Source: an uncultured Bacteroidia bacterium (GTDB lineage: Bacteria; Bacteroidota; Bacteroidia; Bacteroidales; UBA932). From it: a DNA stretch of 64,000 nucleotides. Below the pieces are notes generated by a model. It made no database searches and was not told the DNA's origin. It saw only the letters and a list, made by a program, of their open reading frames with translations. The stretch lies in assembly GCA_902785825.1 (NCBI GenBank), contig CACZZZ010000004.1:86593-150592 (forward strand), written 5' to 3'. Of the stretch, positions 61,853-64,000 are shown one piece after another (positions within the stretch are counted from its first letter, which is position 1; each line of letters opens with the position of its first letter). The position numbers were made by a program, and so were the translations under genes.

Positions 61853-62668
61853 TTAAAGTTTAATCATTGATAATGAGGATTTACCCACATACTTAAAGCC
61901 CTTCTTCTCGTACATACGCACGGCAGCCTCATTCTGATGCTGCACCCAGAGCATATATCTAGATTTCTCCGAGACCATATTACGCTCCACGAAAGCATCC
62001 AACAGGGCCTGACCCACATGATGACCACGAGCCGCCTCTTTCACAGCCACGTGCGACACCCACGCCACATTGTTTTCAACTGTTTGGTGCAGCGCACCCA
62101 AGAACTGTACCTCACCCTCGTTCTTTCTCCAAGCAAACAGGACAGAATGGTTTGCCAAAAGTACTTCATAGACTTCCGGCGACACGTAATCACCACTGTA
62201 TTTGTCGAAGGATTGGTTGAAGAGTTCAAAAGCAGCTTGCACGCCTGTCAAAGTCTGAGCAGGTTGAACGATGATTTCTTCATTCTCTACAGCAGGCTTC
62301 AGGTCTTTGTACATTCCTGCGTACTGGTCACGGACAAGATGACGTTTGAAACCACACTTCTCCATATAGGCCACCGCTTCAGCTGGCTCGCCAAGGATGC
62401 CTCTGAAAAGGATTTCAGTTTCCAGCACTTCGCCATCCAAGGAGAGGACTTCATCAAAGTCATTGAGGTAATAATACACTCTCCAGAAGCCATCCTTCTT
62501 CACCAACAAGAAGGCATTCCACTCTCCACAACATTCAAACAGATTATCGTGGATGATGATGTCAGCCGCTTCCCGCTGGATGTAGTCGTTGGAGGTACAG
62601 CCTTTCTGACCATATCGTTCAACGATCTCTTGGTAGCGCAAGAAAGACTCAATCTTTTTCAGTTTCAT
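61853..62668 (-). CDS. GNAT-family acyltransferase
   Basis: 271 residues. The C-terminal half (~140-271) is a GNAT domain with acyl-CoA/acyl-ACP loop HVAVKEAARGHHVGQALLDAF (Q/R-x-x-G-x-G/A variant) and AAVRMYEKKGFKYVG. The N-terminal ~130 residues (NLFECCGEWNAFLLVKKDGFWRVYYYLND, EPAEAVAYMEKCGFKRH) look like a degenerate second GNAT. With an ACP next to it, transfer of a carrier-bound acyl or aminoacyl group is likely. Its start overlaps the adenylation gene by 20 bases. Confidence 0.8.
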   Translation of the reverse strand: MKLKKIESFLRYQEIVERYGQKGCTSNDYIQREAADIIIHDNLFECCGEWNAFLLVKKDGFWRVYYYLNDFDEVLSLDGEVLETEILFRGILGEPAEAVAYMEKCGFKRHLVRDQYAGMYKDLKPAVENEEIIVQPAQTLTGVQAAFELFNQSFDKYSGDYVSPEVYEVLLANHSVLFAWRKNEGEVQFLGALHQTVENNVAWVSHVAVKEAARGHHVGQALLDAFVERNMVSEKSRYMLWVQHQNEAAVRMYEKKGFKYVGKSSLSMIKL

Positions 62669-64000
62669 ACATCTTTTTTAATTCAATCCTGTCTATTTTC
62701 CCGTTCAGGTTGTATGGCATTTGTTCAAGATGGTTCACAACCTCGGGGAACATATACACGGGAATGCGTTCCTTCACAAGGTTGATGATATCTAATGGCT
62801 GCCCGTCAGCGGTAGTATAGTACAGAACCAGTTTGTCATTCTCGTGATCGTAGATACAGGCGGCATTGGTCACGCCTTCTATGGCATTCACAGCCACCTC
62901 TATCTCGCCCAACTCAATACGGTTGCCCTTGTGCTTCACCTGGAAGTCCTTGCGGGACACGAACACTAGATTGCCCTCCTCAGCGGGTTTTACCAAATCG
63001 CCCGTGCGATAGATAATATCGTTGAAAAGCGGATTCAACGGATTCTGCACAAACACTTCGTCGGTCTTCTGCCGGTTGCCATAGTAGCCGAGGGCCACAC
63101 CGGTTCCCCGGACGCAAAGTTCGCCCACCTCTCCTACTCCGGCTTCTGTATCATCATCTTTCAACACCAATACCTGCATATTCTGGCAGGCCTTGCCAAT
63201 GGGGATGTACTCATCGTCGGCATACTGACGTTTGACATCGAAGTAAGTGCAGTCAACGGTAATCTCCGTCGGGCCATATAGGTTGACGAACCGCACATTG
63301 GGCAGTTTCTCTTGCCACGTTCTTAAGCTGCTTGGCTGGCATTGCCTCTCCGGCAAAGGTCACCAACCGCAGGTGCTCCGGCAAAGCCACATTCAGGATG
63401 TCACTGTTACCTACCAGCACAATAGCGGAAGTAGCCCAAAGGATGGCCGTAATCTTGCGGTCGTTCAAGAGTGGCATCAACAGCTTGGTGAAGGTGAAAT
63501 ACTTCTTACCAATCACATTCAGCGTTGCACCGCTCTTGATGCAGATGACGATGTCCTTCACCGAACCGTCAAAGTAGAAAGGCGTCTGGTTGCCCAGGGC
63601 ATCTTTCTCCGTGAAATCAAAGGTCTCCACTAGCCAGTTGGCCAAGTCTATCATTCCCCGATGCGAAATCACCACACCCTTGGGAACACCTGTCGAGCCG
63701 CTGGTAAAGATGCTGTACACCGGGTCAAGGTCAATAATCTGACTACGGATGGCTGCCAGCATTTCGTAGTTTGCCTCTGCATCCTTCACGTCATTGTAAA
63801 GGAGTCGGGGCCCTGCAAACTCTATCTGGTCAAGCGTCTTAAGGTCAGCTTCCGTGGTGGCTACAGCAGCAATGGGCTTGCAGACATCAGCAATCAGGCG
63901 CACCCGTTCAAAAGGCATTTTGCAGTCGATAGGCACATAGAAGTTACCGCTCTCCACGGCTCCCATTGCCCCTACAAGACCTTCGATGCGGCGGTCAACA
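62649..64000 (-). pseudogene. Amino-acid-adenylation (AMP-forming) enzyme, frameshifted, runs off the right edge
   Basis: The stand-alone adenylation domain is complete at its C-terminus; the N-terminus lies outside the window (frame open to 64000). Core motifs in order: YSIFTSGSTGVPKGVVISHRG, GNQTPFYFDGSVKD, NLYGPTEIT, GELCVRGTGVALGYYG, YRTGDL, SRKDFQVKHKGNRIELGEIE and NLNGKIDR. Between FAGEAMPAKQLKN and WQEKLPNVRF the frame shifts by one: an extra base near 63320-63321 (minus AAGAACG where AAGACG would restore KQLKTWQEKLPN). DltA-like in build, so it should activate an amino acid for a carrier protein. Either a real mutation or a sequencing error. Confidence 0.85.

Noticed and set aside
1..64000. 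CRISPR array or rRNA operon
   Set aside because: No regularly spaced repeats of CRISPR length and no rRNA sequence were seen.

Overview
The window looks like a chromosomal segment of a moderately GC-rich member of the Bacteroidales. The evidence is gene content (DUF4252/ECF-sigma operon, DUF5683 protein after parAB, Wzi-type capsule protein, short Obg without the C-terminal extension, GH106 and GH88 glycosidases), promoters of the TTTG/TAnnTTTG type in front of many genes, and the absence of clear Shine-Dalgarno sequences. Genus cannot be fixed from sequence alone; an uncultured gut or rumen lineage is my guess. One tRNA (Phe) is present. I saw no rRNA, CRISPR array, transposase or integrase.

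1-46.5 kb is mostly core genome. A GH106-like glycosidase runs off the left edge. A plus-strand operon follows: MTA/SAH/adenosine deaminase, purine nucleoside phosphorylase, a small membrane protein, NadE, Obg and a PAP2 phosphatase. Facing it is a minus-strand operon tgt-lptF/G-uraA-dut-murF. Next come a NupG-type nucleoside transporter, a zinc-ribbon protein, a tail-less SSB and a 408-base intergenic region with a possible small RNA. dTDP-L-rhamnose synthesis is split between rnhA-pdxA-rfbB (minus) and rfbD-rfbA-rfbC (plus). recG, a lipoprotein, tRNA-Phe, priA, parA-parB, a DUF5683 protein, an MltD-like transglycosylase, an HhH/barrel protein, a fused HPRT-adenylate kinase, and a GH88-DUF2264 fusion follow. 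An ECF sigma/anti-sigma operon carries three DUF4252 proteins. The deaminase, PNP, HPRT-Adk, NupG and UraA together give nucleoside uptake and purine/pyrimidine salvage.

37.5-64 kb is a surface polysaccharide region, all on the minus strand. The downstream half (37.5-46.5 kb, high GC) holds a CpsB-type phosphatase, a FlaA1/PglF-type dehydratase, Wzi, the CapE/CapF/CapG set for UDP-L-FucNAc, and a PglE-like aminotransferase. The upstream half (54.3-64 kb, mostly lower GC) is unusual: an amino-acid-adenylation enzyme (frameshifted, running off the right edge), a GNAT enzyme, two acyl carrier proteins, three consecutive sugar-transfer-type ATP-grasp enzymes, an aldo-keto reductase, an SDR, a metallo-beta-lactamase-fold hydrolase, a nucleotidyltransferase and a WbuC cupin. 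I infer a carrier-protein pathway that builds an acyl or aminoacyl decoration for a polysaccharide. Between the halves (46.5-54.3 kb) sits an accessory island: an archaeal-type AAA ATPase, a DUF2971-like protein, a broken copy of the nucleotidyltransferase, a PD-(D/E)XK nuclease gene and a 1,072-residue sacsin/Hsp90-type ATPase with a nuclease-like C-terminus. The last two form a two-gene candidate defence system, flanked by the broken and intact nucleotidyltransferase copies.

Two genome-wide features stand out. Short palindromic repeats of two families sit in-frame inside six or seven conserved genes (deaminase, priA, rfbB, wecB/capG, capF, wzi, probably murF). Several genes (recG, rnhA, rfbD, priA, one lipoprotein) have the -7 promoter box only 5-6 bases before the start codon, which predicts leaderless mRNAs.
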